The translations under genes were made by a program, and so were the position numbers. A model generated the notes under the pieces. That model did no database searches and was not told the DNA's origin. It worked only from the letters and a program-made list of their open reading frames with translations. This document shows positions 1 through 9,412 of a stretch of 64,000 nucleotides of DNA, piece after piece. Numbering within the stretch: position 1 is the first letter of the stretch; every line of letters begins with the position of its first letter. Origin of the DNA: Eubacteriales bacterium (GTDB taxonomy: Bacteria > Bacillota_A > Clostridia > Saccharofermentanales > DTU023); assembly GCA_030532185.1 (NCBI GenBank), contig JAUNLO010000002.1, forward strand, positions 62,001-126,000. The letters are read 5' to 3'.

Positions 1-555
1 TAAAGCGGCCTCATCACCCCAGGCTAGCCAGGCATAAATCAGGCGGCCAAACTGGGTACCGTAGTCACCCAGGTGATTGAGGCGTTTTACGGTGTAGCCA
101 TGATAAGCAAAAAGACGGGCCACCGCATCACCCAGAATGGTCGAAAAGCCATGCCCCACATGGAAGGGTTTGGCAATATTAGGCGAAGAATACTCTACCA
201 GGACCACTTGATTTGCTCTATCTGCCTGCGTCCGGTGGCCCAAAAGCTTGCCGTCTTCCTCCTTAGCCAGGTCAAAAACCGACTTGGCATAGGCCGCCCG
301 GTCATAGAAAAAGTTGACATAGGGCCCCTTAGCCTCCACCTTGGCTAAATAAGGCACCCGGGAGGATAGTTTAGCAGCTAAGTCTTGAGCAATTAGCGGG
401 GGAGCCTTGCGCTCCTGCTTGGCAAAGCGGAAGCAGGGCAGGGCCAGGTCCCCCATGTCGGCTTGGGGTGGTGTTTCCACCAGTTCAGTAATAGTAGCCG
501 GGTCCATTTGGAGCACCCGGCTAATAAGGTCAATTGTTTGCTCTCTTAAATTCAT
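1..555 (-). CDS. argS: Arginyl-tRNA synthetase, N-terminal part (cut by window start)
   Basis: Class I aminoacyl-tRNA synthetase that charges tRNA-Arg. Only the first 185 codons are in the window; the frame is open to base 1 and the 3' end lies outside. The translation starts [10 protein letters not shown] and contains the family hallmark [15 protein letters not shown], where HVGH is the HIGH-type ATP-binding signature, followed by a GDYGTQFG motif typical of ArgS. The ATG at 555 lies 6 nt after the stop of the upstream nucleotidyltransferase gene, so the two are probably co-transcribed. A weak GGGGAT stretch precedes the start. Identity is firm; the length of the whole protein cannot be seen. 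Confidence 0.95.
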   Translation of the reverse strand, partial: MNLREQTIDLISRVLQMDPATITELVETPPQADMGDLALPCFRFAKQERKAPPLIAQDLAAKLSSRVPYLAKVEAKGPYVNFFYDRAAYAKSVFDLAKEEDGKLLGHRTQADRANQVVLVEYSSPNIAKPFHVGHGFSTILGDAVARLFAYHGYTVKRLNHLGDYGTQFGRLIYAWLAWGDEAAL

Positions 556-561
556 CTAAAT

Positions 562-1476
562 TTATCCCCAAAGCTTGGCGGGGTACCTCCCTTGCTCAAT
601 CAATTTCTGAATGGATGCTACTACGTAGGGTTTATCCTCTTTGTAAGTAACCCCGATCCATTGGTCTGAACTTTGTTGGCAAGTAACCTCTAAGTCCCCT
701 GCTTGGATAAGGCTACCAATGCGTTCGGGTAGCAGATATTCCGCCTTGAGGGGATTGTCAGTCATAGCCTTCTCGAGGAAGGGTACAAAGCCAGCCTGTA
801 ATTGGTCGACAAAATCTGGCGCAAAGCCCCAGAAATTCATGGAACAGGGGGCGTCCTTGGCCACATAGCCATATGTCTGCCCTTCATCCTGGGAATAACG
901 GACTCGATCACCATCTGCTTCTAGACGGAAACGCTCTTCCAGAAAGCGCAACTTGTGATTTTCATCGATATCACAAATAGCCCGCGTGACAAAACCGTGC
1001 TTAGACAGGGTATTTTCTAAAATATAATTTACCAGGAGGGCCTGACCGGCTTGAGATTCCTGGCTGAGATACTTGTACACCAACTGGTAGGCCTGGGGGC
1101 CATAGTAGTCATCTGAATTTATCACAGCAAAAGGAGCGTCTAAGACCTGGCGAGCTGCCAAGACTGCATGGGCTGTGCCCCAGGGTTTAACCCGACCGGC
1201 GGGTACCTGGAAGCCTTGGGGTAAGTCTTCCATCTTTTGCGGGCAATAGGTGATCTCTAAATCCGCCTTTAGCCTGCTCCCGATAGCCTCCTTGAACAGT
1301 TCCTCATCATCTCCAATGATGAAGACAACACGTTTGAAACCAGCTTTTACCGCATCATAGATGGAATACTCCATCAAGATTTCACCATTAGGGCCTAGGG
1401 GGTCAATTTGTTTGAGTCCGCCGTAACGGGAGCCTAAGCCGGCAGCTAAGATTAATAAAATGGGTTCGTGAGCCAT
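562..1476 (-). CDS. Sugar-phosphate nucleotidyltransferase
   Basis: Predicted NTP-transferase (GalU/RmlA superfamily) that would join a sugar-1-phosphate to a nucleotide. The N-terminus carries the nucleotide-binding signature LAAGLGSRYGGLKQ, and an NSDDYYG motif near residue 130 matches the metal-binding Asp region. About 304 residues, a normal size for a single-domain enzyme without a hexapeptide-repeat tail. An upstream in-frame TTG would add two codons, but the ATG at 1476 has an AGAGG ribosome site six bases before it and is preferred. The substrate cannot be read from sequence; the neighbouring polyphosphate genes and the distant glycogen genes do not decide it. Confidence 0.8.
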   Translation of the reverse strand: MAHEPILLILAAGLGSRYGGLKQIDPLGPNGEILMEYSIYDAVKAGFKRVVFIIGDDEELFKEAIGSRLKADLEITYCPQKMEDLPQGFQVPAGRVKPWGTAHAVLAARQVLDAPFAVINSDDYYGPQAYQLVYKYLSQESQAGQALLVNYILENTLSKHGFVTRAICDIDENHKLRFLEERFRLEADGDRVRYSQDEGQTYGYVAKDAPCSMNFWGFAPDFVDQLQAGFVPFLEKAMTDNPLKAEYLLPERIGSLIQAGDLEVTCQQSSDQWIGVTYKEDKPYVVASIQKLIEQGRYPAKLWG

Positions 1477-1560
1477 ATGCAACCTCTTTCTGTGTAGCTC
1501 CTCGAGGGAGGACCTAGCTATTCAAAGGCTATTATACTTAGCTTGCCGCTTAAATTAAAG

Positions 1561-3774
1561 TTATGCTAGGTTCTGTTTATCTTGGTCTTCCCGGGGACCC
1601 CTGCGGGGCTCATATCGCGTTTGGTTAAGGGGGTCTGGTTGAGCAGCCTGGGCCGCTTTTATAGCTAAACTACAGAGAGCTGCCTGTGAATCTACCAATT
1701 CCTTCCCCCTGCGGTCCACCCTCTTGTAAAAGCCCGAGGGCAATTCCAGTCTGGCCCTTTCCGTGTCACGCAGTTCTAAACTCAAAATCTCCAGAATCCG
1801 CCTACGACACTCCTCATCATATACAGGTGCTACCAGCTCAATCCTCCGGTCTAAATTGCGAGGCATCCAGTCGGCCGACCCTATCAGGAGGTCTTCCTCC
1901 CCATCATTGTAGTAGTAGAAAATGCGGGAATGCTCCAAGAAGCGGCCCACCAGGCTCCTCACCTCGATATTTTCTGAAAGTCCTTGAATACCTGGTCGCA
2001 AGCAGGAAATACCTCTTACAATCAAGCGGATGATGACTCCCGCCTGGGAGGCCTGGTAAAGTTCCGCAATAATTACCGGATCCACCAGGGAGTTCATTTT
2101 AGCCACGATCATGGCCTTGCGGCCTTTTCGCGCATTTTCTGCTTCCTGACGGATGCGGAAAATTGTGTCCTCTCTTAGCCAGCGAGGAGCAGGGATGATT
2201 TGTTTCCAACTATGAGGCAGGGAGTAGCCCGAAATCATATTAAAGAAGTTAGAAGCATCTTCTCCCAAACTCTCATGGCAGGACCAGATACCAATGTCCG
2301 TATAAATTTTCGCCGTTTGGTCATTATAGTTGCCGGTACCCACATGGACATAGCGGCGGAGGCCATCCTCCTCCTCTCGCACGATAAGGGTAATCTTGGA
2401 ATGAGTCTTCAAGCCTTTCAAACCATAGAGTACGTGGCAGCCCGCCCGCTCTAGTTGACGGGCCCAGTGAATATTGTTGGCTTCATCAAAACGGGCCTTC
2501 AGCTCTACCAAAACCACTACCTGCTTGCCGGCTAGGGCCGCATTGGCCAGGCTCTTGATAATAGGAGATTTTCCCGAAACCCGGTAAAGAGTCTGTTTGA
2601 TGGCTAAAACCTGGGGATCACGAGCCGCTTGCTCAATCACATCAATAGTGTGCTGGAAGCTCTCAAAGGGATGGTGGAGGAAGATATCCCCCGCCCGGAT
2701 GCAAGCAAAGGGGTCGGGGTCGGCCAGGAAAGCTGGTGAGGGCTGGGGACTAAAAGCAGGATATTGAAGGGTGGGACGGGGTACCGCCTTACTAATCTCC
2801 CGCACGAAGAGCAAATCTATGGGGCCCCGGATACGGAAAATTTGTTCATCCGGCAGGTCCAAAATAACTTGGAAGATTTCCCGCACGGCCTTGGGGGCTG
2901 CATGCTCAATCTCTAAGCGTATGACCTGGCCCCGCTTACGTAATTCTAGACGGTCCTCAATCTCTGCCAGGAGGTCGCCTGTTTCATCCTCATCTATATC
3001 AAAGTCCGCATCCCGCATGACACGGAAGGCATGGACAGCAGTAATCTCCTGGTTGTCAAAGAGCCGGTCCAAGAAGAGGCGGATGACATCTTCCAAAAGG
3101 ATAAATTCTTGCCGGTCGGGGCTGGAAGGCTGTAATTGAATAAGCCGGGGCAGGTTAGCTGGTACCTGCATAAGGGCAAAGGGCGGGAAGCCCTCCTCCC
3201 CTAAAAGGTGGTCTTCGCCACTATCACGCAGCATGACAATGAGATTGAGTGACCGCGTGGCTAGCAGGGGGAAAGGGCGGGAGGCATCTACAGCCATAGG
3301 CGTAATCACCGGGAAAATCCGCTTAGTGAAATACTTGTCTAGGTCTCGCACCTGATGTTCACTGAGGTCCTGGGTCTGCAGAATGAAGATATGTTCTTCA
3401 GCTAGGGCAGGTAAAATTTGCCGATTGTAGGTAGTATATTGCTTCTTAAAAAACTTTTTATTTTTATCCAGAAGGCGGACTAATTGGGTCTGAGGGCTAA
3501 GACCCGCAGGGTCAGGTCGACTGCCCCCCGCCTCGATAACATTAATAAGGGAAGCAATCCGAATGGTGGTGTACTCGTCTAAATTACTGCAACTAATGGC
3601 TAAAAAATTTAAGCGCTCGTAAAGAGGATTATCTTTGTCACGCGCCTCTTCTAGGCAGCGATCATTGAATTCCATCCAGGAAAGCTCACGGTTTAGATAG
3701 GCAGCTTCACCTGCCGCTAGGGGCTCGGCTGCTTGGGGACGGTCAAAGCTATCAATGACTTCTTGATAAAACAT
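1561..3774 (-). CDS. ppk1: Polyphosphate kinase 1
   Basis: Transfers the gamma phosphate of ATP reversibly to polyphosphate. The 737-residue protein has the full family layout: N-terminal helical domain (LNRELSWMEFN near residue 28), a head domain, then two phospholipase-D-like catalytic domains. The KTHSK motif near residue 458 carries the histidine expected to be autophosphorylated; VHVGTGNYN follows near 477 and LEHSRIFYYY marks the second catalytic domain. A clear AGGAG site precedes the ATG. It lies 19 nt after ppx in the same direction, so synthesis and hydrolysis of polyphosphate are encoded as a pair. Confidence 0.97.
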   Translation of the reverse strand: MFYQEVIDSFDRPQAAEPLAAGEAAYLNRELSWMEFNDRCLEEARDKDNPLYERLNFLAISCSNLDEYTTIRIASLINVIEAGGSRPDPAGLSPQTQLVRLLDKNKKFFKKQYTTYNRQILPALAEEHIFILQTQDLSEHQVRDLDKYFTKRIFPVITPMAVDASRPFPLLATRSLNLIVMLRDSGEDHLLGEEGFPPFALMQVPANLPRLIQLQPSSPDRQEFILLEDVIRLFLDRLFDNQEITAVHAFRVMRDADFDIDEDETGDLLAEIEDRLELRKRGQVIRLEIEHAAPKAVREIFQVILDLPDEQIFRIRGPIDLLFVREISKAVPRPTLQYPAFSPQPSPAFLADPDPFACIRAGDIFLHHPFESFQHTIDVIEQAARDPQVLAIKQTLYRVSGKSPIIKSLANAALAGKQVVVLVELKARFDEANNIHWARQLERAGCHVLYGLKGLKTHSKITLIVREEEDGLRRYVHVGTGNYNDQTAKIYTDIGIWSCHESLGEDASNFFNMISGYSLPHSWKQIIPAPRWLREDTIFRIRQEAENARKGRKAMIVAKMNSLVDPVIIAELYQASQAGVIIRLIVRGISCLRPGIQGLSENIEVRSLVGRFLEHSRIFYYYNDGEEDLLIGSADWMPRNLDRRIELVAPVYDEECRRRILEILSLELRDTERARLELPSGFYKRVDRRGKELVDSQAALCSLAIKAAQAAQPDPLNQTRYEPRRGPREDQDKQNLA

Positions 3775-3793
3775 CTGCAGACTCTCCTAAAAT

Positions 3794-5326
3794 CTAGGCT
3801 TGAATACGGGCCACAAACTCACTTTTAGTTAAAAACACCTTATCGAAGAAAAGCTTGGCTTGGTCCAGATTCCAAAGCTCCAGGGTAATATCCTCCGGTG
3901 AATAGAGTAAAAACCTGGGCCTTCCCTTCTTATTTTGTAGCTTTACCGCACTTATCTTCTGACGATGACTTATATCCATAGCATTGGCAATCACCAAAAT
4001 GGCTGCCAGCTTAAAGAGGCGCAAGGTAAGATTTTGGTCCTGCAAGCTCTGAATGGCTGTGTCTTGGAATTTGCGGAAATCATGTACATAGATGAGTTCG
4101 GCTAAGAACTCCATATCTTGATCGGACATACCTGGGATTTCCGTAGATTTCACGATATCGTAAGAACGGCGGTCATCTCTAGTGATACTGATGTATTTGC
4201 CTACATTGTGCAGAATAGCTGCTAATTGCAGCATCTCACGGTCAGAGGCTCCTAGACCATGCAACTTTTTCGTCTCATCAAAAATCTGCAGGGCTAATTT
4301 CTCTACCTGGCCACAGTGGGCTTGGTCAGTTTTGTAATGCTGGGAAATAGAACGAGCCAAGTGGAGGCGGTCAGCCACAAAGTCATGCGCCAGCTTAAAG
4401 CGAGACTCACGCATGGCATAGGCTAAAATGATGCCCTCTTCCATACTGGTATCCGGCAGATATGCCTGGTCAAGGCCGGTAAAGCGGAAAACTTCGCCCA
4501 CAATTAAGGCCGTAGGTAGGAGGAGGGACACGTGTTCAGAGGGTAGGCGGTCCTCGCGGATGAGTTCCTGGGCAGATTTATGGGTTAAGATCTTCAAGGC
4601 CTGCTTAAGGTCATCCTGCCCTAAGAGGGCCTTACTTTCCGGCCTCAGGCCCGCTAACTTTCGTAAGTAATAAAGATTACTACCATTAATGATGAGGTGT
4701 TTGACCTGGTCTACCTGACCCTGGTGGGATTTATAGTAAGCCAGGTCACCGGAAATAAATTCGAGGACATAATCTTCAAAATTGCTGGCATGCTCCCTTA
4801 GCTCCTCTAAGACAGAGGCAATACGCAGAGACCCCAATTTCATATTTTGGGTACCCAAGAGTTTGCCCTCATCATAGAGGGTAAACTGGATAGATCCTGC
4901 ACCCAGTTCCACGACCAGGGTAGGCTCGGCAATTAAGTCCTCAAATTTGTCTAGCTTATAGGCTAGAGCCAATAACTGGTAATAGACCTGTTCATTGTTA
5001 GAAAGCACAGCCACCGGAATACCCGTTTTGCGCTGAATCAGGTCCAAAATAAAGAGGCGGTTTCTGGCTTCCCGAATAGCCGACTCTGTAACGGCCACTA
5101 ATTCAATACCAGGATACTCCTTGAGTTTAAGCTGGAAGTCTGCTAAAACCTCCATGAGTTCCACGATTTTTTCGTCCGAAATAAGGCCCGCGGAATAAGT
5201 ATCTGCCCCGAAAGCCAAGGCTCGTCCCACCTTCTCCAGGAGCTTTGGACACTCGCGCTGGCGCAATTGGCAAATACTCAGAGAAATCTCGTGGGAGCCT
5301 AAGTTGATGACCGCCAGATACCGCAT
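3794..5326 (-). CDS. ppx: Ppx/GppA-type exopolyphosphatase with C-terminal HD domain
   Basis: Removes terminal phosphate from polyphosphate, or hydrolyses pppGpp. The N-terminal half has the ASKHA-fold phosphate loops: INLGSHEI at the start and ELGAGSIQFTLYDEG near residue 140. The C-terminal part has an HD-type helical domain (LHNVGKYISI near residue 370, VHDF further on), as in the longer Ppx/GppA proteins. At 510 residues it is full length. A GGGAGG site stands eight bases before the ATG. Being first in the unit with ppk1, it suggests coordinated polyphosphate turnover; choice between Ppx and GppA activity is inferred from the neighbour only. Confidence 0.9.
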   Translation of the reverse strand: MRYLAVINLGSHEISLSICQLRQRECPKLLEKVGRALAFGADTYSAGLISDEKIVELMEVLADFQLKLKEYPGIELVAVTESAIREARNRLFILDLIQRKTGIPVAVLSNNEQVYYQLLALAYKLDKFEDLIAEPTLVVELGAGSIQFTLYDEGKLLGTQNMKLGSLRIASVLEELREHASNFEDYVLEFISGDLAYYKSHQGQVDQVKHLIINGSNLYYLRKLAGLRPESKALLGQDDLKQALKILTHKSAQELIREDRLPSEHVSLLLPTALIVGEVFRFTGLDQAYLPDTSMEEGIILAYAMRESRFKLAHDFVADRLHLARSISQHYKTDQAHCGQVEKLALQIFDETKKLHGLGASDREMLQLAAILHNVGKYISITRDDRRSYDIVKSTEIPGMSDQDMEFLAELIYVHDFRKFQDTAIQSLQDQNLTLRLFKLAAILVIANAMDISHRQKISAVKLQNKKGRPRFLLYSPEDITLELWNLDQAKLFFDKVFLTKSEFVARIQA

Positions 5327-5518
5327 AAAAACCTCCCAAGGCTAGAAGAATTCACTAGGAATGAAGCAAAAGTTTTAGCTTTGCCGTCTGAGAGCCGGCC
5401 ATATTCATTCTACTTTCCCTAGCAATTTTGGCAAGATTAGCCAGAATTTTACAGCTTATTTTATACACTCATAACATTTCTCTAACTTTATGCTCGCAAA
5501 GCGGATAACCGAACCCTT

Positions 5519-5547
5519 CTGACAGAAGAAGAAAAACATACTATAAT
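5519..5547 (+). promoter_or_regulatory. SigA-type promoter of the NYN-domain gene
   Basis: CTGACA at 5519-5524 and a perfect TATAAT at 5542-5547 are separated by exactly 17 bp. Transcription would begin near 5554, giving a leader of about 125 nt before the ATG at 5679. The leader contains a short inverted repeat (AGGCC at 5608, GGCCT at 5619). The whole gap 5327-5678 holds nothing else that I recognise: no ORF, riboswitch or tRNA. No promoter for the divergent ppx gene was clear. Confidence 0.75.
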
Positions 5548-5678
5548 TAACTAGTTTGCGTAGCAAAACAACACAAACTAACACCCCTGCTCTTCACCTA
5601 GCAAAGCAGGCCAAAAGCGGCCTAGCAAGTTATTGGTAATTAGGAAGGCAGGTAAAAATTTACTAGAAAGGAGTAATT

Positions 5679-6572
5679 ATGGAAGAAAACGCTAATCAAG
5701 AAATTCGAATCGCCGTGCTCATTGACGCTGACAATATTTCCCACCATTATGTACAACCCATGATGCAGGAGATTGCCCGCTATGGTAATCCCACCATCAA
5801 ACGTATTTATGGCGACTGGACCAAGCCCAACCTGGCAGGTTGGAAGAATCATCTTTTAGACTACGCCCTCAATCCCGTGCAGCAATTTGCCTACACGACA
5901 GGTAAAAATTCTACGGATTCAGCCCTCATCATCGACGCTATGGATATCCTTTTTTCCGGTCGAGCAGAAGCCTTCTGCCTGGTCTCCAGTGACAGTGACT
6001 TTACCCGTCTGGCCACCCGCCTCCGCGAGGCTGGTAAGACTGTCTATGGCATCGGTGAGCAGAAAACTCCTAATGCCTTCATCGCGGCTTGTGACCGCTT
6101 TATTTACCTGGAAATTCTGCAAGATGAATTCGATGACGAAGAGTCCTCCGATAAGGCTGAGGACAAGCTGGAAACCGACCGCTCTAGTAAGAGTAATAGG
6201 GGCAGCAACACAGCCCGCAGCAAGTCCAGCACCAGCAGAGACAGCAGTAAGTCCAACAATAAGCGCAAGTCACAAAAGAAAGCCCTGGAGCATGTGGATG
6301 ACAAGCTCATCCACCTCATTGACCAGAGTATTCAAGACTTGGAAGACGAAGACGGCTGGGCCTATCTTGGAGAATTAGGCCAGCTCTTAACTAAGAAACA
6401 GCCCTCATTTGACGCCCGTAACTACGGTTTTGCCAAGCTGTCCAGCCTACTCTTGTCCATTGGTCGTTACGAAATGGATAATAAAGAAGTCACCAAGGGC
6501 CACGGTAAGCAACTCTTTGTCCGTCGTAAGAACGATCCCAACCGTATTAAAAAGAACGAAAGGGCCTTCTAG
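5679..6572 (+). CDS. NYN (PIN-like RNase) domain protein with C-terminal LOTUS/OST-HTH domain
   Basis: Putative RNA-binding nuclease of the LabA/DUF88-like NYN family. Residues 1-145 form the NYN domain: LIDADN with D16 and D18, STDSALIIDAMD near 78-89, and SSDSDF near 103-108, which together supply the acidic metal-binding cluster of PIN-fold nucleases. Residues about 150-205 are a low-complexity, Ser/Lys/Arg-rich linker. Residues about 210-290 fit an OST-HTH/LOTUS domain, which binds RNA (GWAYLGELGQLL, SFDARNYGFAKLSSLL). The gene has its own strong promoter and terminator, so it is a one-gene unit. The RNA target is unknown. An AAAGGAG site precedes the ATG. Confidence 0.88.
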   Translation: MEENANQEIRIAVLIDADNISHHYVQPMMQEIARYGNPTIKRIYGDWTKPNLAGWKNHLLDYALNPVQQFAYTTGKNSTDSALIIDAMDILFSGRAEAFCLVSSDSDFTRLATRLREAGKTVYGIGEQKTPNAFIAACDRFIYLEILQDEFDDEESSDKAEDKLETDRSSKSNRGSNTARSKSSTSRDSSKSNNKRKSQKKALEHVDDKLIHLIDQSIQDLEDEDGWAYLGELGQLLTKKQPSFDARNYGFAKLSSLLLSIGRYEMDNKEVTKGHGKQLFVRRKNDPNRIKKNERAF

Positions 6573-6617
6573 CTTTAGCCGAAGACCCCTTGTGTCAAGT
6601 GTTATGGGACTTTATGG

Positions 6618-6650
6618 CTGCCTCCCCCTCCGGGGAGGCAGTTTTACTTT
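6618..6650 (+). terminator. Rho-independent terminator after the NYN gene
   Basis: Perfect 10-bp stem CTGCCTCCCC / GGGGAGGCAG with a CTCC loop (6618-6641), followed by TTTTACTTT. It lies 45 nt after the stop codon. It also sits next to the end of the convergent permease gene; in that direction there is no T run, so it may act only weakly for it. Confidence 0.9.
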
Positions 6651-6651
6651 A

Positions 6652-8010
6652 TTACATAAAGATATAACGGGCCAGGAAGATCAAGAAGAGCACATACATG
6701 AGAACGGACACTTGCTTGCTCTTACCAGAGAAAACCTTCATGAGCACGAAGAAGATAACACCCAGAGAAATACCTTCTGCGATGGAGTAGAAGAGAGGCA
6801 TGGCCAGGAGGGCAATGTAAGCAGGGATTGCCTCGGTCAGGTCTTCAAACTTTACTTCCAAGATGGAGGTGAACATGGCAAAGCCCACATAGATAAGGGC
6901 AGCTGCCGTGGCGAAGCCGGGAATGGCGATGAAGATGGGTGAAAGTACAATAGCCAAGAGGAAGAGGATGCCTGTGGTAAAGGCGGTTAAGCCGGTACGG
7001 CCTCCCTCAGCTACTCCGGCAGAGCTTTCTACATAGGTAGTTACGGTAGAAGTACCCAGTACTGCACCCACGGTAGTACCAATGGCGTCAGCCAGGAGGG
7101 CTTGCTTGACCTTAGGCAGCTTGCCATGTTCGTCCAGCATATTACCCTTGGTGGCACAGCCAATGAGGGTGCCGATGGTATCAAAGATATCAACAAAGAG
7201 GAAGGCAAAAATAATGGAGAAAAGGTCCAGGAACTCTACTTGGCTAAAATCCAGCTTGAAGCTCTGCCCTACCAGCTCACCAAAACCGGAGAAGTCAGGG
7301 GCAGACCAAGAGGGATAGAGGGAGAAGAAGCCTGCCTCAGGATTAGGTACATAGAGGCCAGTAGCCTGGCTCAGCATACCTAAAATCCAGGTGGCAAAAA
7401 TACCAATAAGAATAGCGCCTTTGATTTTACGATGGCTGAGCACACCAATAATCACGACACCAATTAAGCAAAGCAGGGCACCAATACCTTCGCTGGAAAA
7501 ATTAGCATTGAATTTTTGCAGACTTACCAGGGTAGCATCATCATTCACGACCAGTTTGGCACTCTGTAAGCCAATAAAGGCAATGAAGAGACCGATACCG
7601 GCAGAAATAGCATGCTTGAGAGACATGGGGATGGCATCGAAGATGGCTTCCCGTGCATCCACAAAACTTAAGAGAATAAAGATTACACCCTCAATGAAGA
7701 CGGCAAATAAGGCCATCTGCCAGCTATAGCCCATGCCCAGGACAACACCAAAGGCAAAGTAGGCGTTGAGTCCCATACCGGGAGCCAGAGCAAAAGGCAA
7801 ATTAGCCATAAAGGCCATGCATAGGCAGGCAATGAAAGAAGACAGGGCAGTAGCAATCAGAACACCACCCGCAGGCATACCGGCCGCGCCTAAAATCTGC
7901 GGATTTACCGCCAAAATATAGGCCATGGTAACAAAAGTGGTAATACCGGCGGCAATTTCATTCTTCGCTGTGACCTTGTGATCTTTGAGTTTAAAGTACT
8001 TTTCCAGCAT
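6652..8010 (-). CDS. NCS2-family purine permease (PbuG/PbuO/AzgA type)
   Basis: Membrane transporter for hypoxanthine/guanine/adenine-type bases. The signature stretch NEIAAGITTFVTMAYILAVN near the N-terminus and APGMGLNAYFAF near residue 90 are typical of the AzgA-like subfamily; about 12-14 hydrophobic segments follow. The track-long frame begins 10 codons earlier, but the ATG at 8010 follows a perfect GAGGAGG, so MLEKYFKL is the likely N-terminus (452 aa). A TATAAT-like -10 lies at 8118-8123 on this strand, with no good -35. I looked for a purine riboswitch upstream and did not see one. The base transported cannot be told; the purine-catabolic block at 40-52 kb makes purine salvage or uptake plausible. 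Confidence 0.9.
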   Translation of the reverse strand: MLEKYFKLKDHKVTAKNEIAAGITTFVTMAYILAVNPQILGAAGMPAGGVLIATALSSFIACLCMAFMANLPFALAPGMGLNAYFAFGVVLGMGYSWQMALFAVFIEGVIFILLSFVDAREAIFDAIPMSLKHAISAGIGLFIAFIGLQSAKLVVNDDATLVSLQKFNANFSSEGIGALLCLIGVVIIGVLSHRKIKGAILIGIFATWILGMLSQATGLYVPNPEAGFFSLYPSWSAPDFSGFGELVGQSFKLDFSQVEFLDLFSIIFAFLFVDIFDTIGTLIGCATKGNMLDEHGKLPKVKQALLADAIGTTVGAVLGTSTVTTYVESSAGVAEGGRTGLTAFTTGILFLLAIVLSPIFIAIPGFATAAALIYVGFAMFTSILEVKFEDLTEAIPAYIALLAMPLFYSIAEGISLGVIFFVLMKVFSGKSKQVSVLMYVLFLIFLARYIFM

Positions 8011-8057
8011 ATTAACCTCCTCAAACGCTGAAATCAGCAAATACCCCTGTATATTAG

Positions 8058-8068
8058 CACAACTTGCT
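8058..8068. repeat. Left copy of 11-bp direct repeat flanking the Fic-McrBC island
   Basis: CACAACTTGCT occurs here and again at 13061-13071 in the same orientation. The two copies bracket the AT-richer stretch with fic, mcrC and mcrB. This could be an attachment-site or target duplication; an 11-mer can also match by chance. Confidence 0.35.
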
Positions 8069-8208
8069 AATTTTAGGGTTGTACTGGGGAGAGCTAGACA
8101 ATCGTAGCTAGGAGGAAATTATAATCTGTGAATGGAATAAGCAAAGGGAAAAACCTTTCTTATTTCAATTTTGATTGATGGTATGAGGCGTGTCGCTAAA
8201 AATGCGCG

Positions 8209-8222
8209 CAGCAAGCTTGCTG
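8209..8222. repeat. 14-bp perfect palindrome downstream of fic
   Basis: CAGCAAGCTTGCTG is its own reverse complement. On the minus strand it follows the fic stop codon by about 8 nt and is followed by CGCGCATTTTT, so it may act as a weak terminator. A wider GTGTC...GACAC pair (from 8190) surrounds it. Confidence 0.45.
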
Positions 8223-8229
8223 ACACGTG

Positions 8230-9276
8230 CTAGCTGCTTCTTAGATAATAGGTATTTTTGCCTCTTCCCTCTCTTTTCAGCTCGCCGGAAGCCACTAATT
8301 TGCGTAGGGCGCCTTCCACCGAACTGACACTGAGGGAGGGGCAAAGATCTCTTATATCTTGTTTGGTAAAGCTGCCGAGTTTCTGCTGAGTCGCCAGCCT
8401 TACCTTTTCGAGGGCAGAACCTTTTATTTCTACCAGAGCAAAGCGGTCTGAAAAATCTCGATAGGCTGAGAGAATTGTACCCAACAGGTATTTTATAAAG
8501 GGAACAGGATTATCCATTCCTTCATGCCATCTTAACTGTGACTCATAAAGCGCCTCATAGTAAAGATCCTTGTTTTTAGCAATCTTTGCCTCCAAGGATA
8601 CATATTTACCTACAAAGAAACCACTTTTATATAGAAGTAAGCTGGTCAGGAGTCTACTCATGCGTCCGTTCCCATCATTAAAGGGATGGATGCAAAGAAA
8701 ATCATGAATGAAAACGGGAATGGCAATCAGCGGATCAAGCTCTAGGTTTCCCACCACACGGTTATACTCTTCGCATATTCGGTCAAGGGCCTCAGGCGTT
8801 TCATAAGGCGCTAATGGTGTAAAGATGGTGGCTGAATGTCCATCCGGACAAGTTGCAGTGATAAAGTTCTGCACGTTTTTCGTTCTTCCGGCTACAGGAT
8901 TGTTCACATAACTGTACAGGACCTTGTGAAGCTGGAGAATGTAATTCTGCGTTATAGGAATAGCCTCAAAACTGTCATGGATAATACCGAGCGCCTCCCT
9001 ATATCCGGCAATCTCCTGCTCATCACGGTTCTTAGGAGCAGTTTTGTCCAAAGCCAGCTGCCTAATGCGCGTATTGCTTGTAACAATTCCTTCAATAGCA
9101 TTCGATGCTTCGGTGCTCTGTATTTTGGCAATTTGCACCAGCTTTTCGAGTTCCTCCGGTCGCTGTTTCAAACGAAACTCCTGCTTACCGGACTCCTTAT
9201 ATATCGCAGCAATGAGTTCCAGCAGCTCAGAATCCCACTTGTTTTTTCTTATCAAAGCATAGTCGAACTCTCTCAT
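8230..9276 (-). CDS. Fic-domain protein (class II) with C-terminal winged helix
   Basis: Predicted AMP-transferase of the Fic family that modifies proteins with AMP. The complete catalytic motif HPFNDGNGR lies at residues 197-205. An N-terminal inhibitory motif of the [S/T]xxxE[G/N] form is present as SNAIEG at residues 58-63, which marks a self-inhibited class II Fic with no separate antitoxin. The last 60 residues resemble a winged helix (FTKQDIRDL, SVSSVEGALRKL). 348 aa, normal for this subgroup. AAGGAG seven bases before the ATG supports the start. It lies 136 nt after mcrC in the same direction, so it may be transcribed with the restriction genes. Target protein unknown. Confidence 0.92.
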   Translation of the reverse strand: MREFDYALIRKNKWDSELLELIAAIYKESGKQEFRLKQRPEELEKLVQIAKIQSTEASNAIEGIVTSNTRIRQLALDKTAPKNRDEQEIAGYREALGIIHDSFEAIPITQNYILQLHKVLYSYVNNPVAGRTKNVQNFITATCPDGHSATIFTPLAPYETPEALDRICEEYNRVVGNLELDPLIAIPVFIHDFLCIHPFNDGNGRMSRLLTSLLLYKSGFFVGKYVSLEAKIAKNKDLYYEALYESQLRWHEGMDNPVPFIKYLLGTILSAYRDFSDRFALVEIKGSALEKVRLATQQKLGSFTKQDIRDLCPSLSVSSVEGALRKLVASGELKREGRGKNTYYLRSS

Positions 9277-9412
9277 TCCCTTACTCCTTGGCGTATTCCC
9301 TTAAATTTTAGTACAAAATAAGGGAATGGCCCAGTTCCATTCGTAAACCGAATCTACAATGTCACCGACTATTGCTCCAAGCGTAGAATATTCCTTTTCC
9401 ACTGTATCTCCA

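Noticed and set aside
5887..6378. 163-codon frame inside the NYN gene
   Set aside because: Out-of-frame shadow; the NYN-LOTUS frame carries the conserved domains.
6409..6942. 177-codon plus-strand frame spanning the NYN gene end and the permease end
   Set aside because: It crosses the NYN terminator and lies in the wrong frame or antisense to two well-identified genes.
8041..8229. Possible purine riboswitch upstream of the NCS2 permease
   Set aside because: I looked for the conserved three-way-junction core and loop sequences on the minus strand and did not find them.
8041..8230. Second copy of the tmRNA 3' end as a left attachment site of the island
   Set aside because: No match to the tmRNA 3' sequence was found there; only the unrelated 11-bp repeat is shared.
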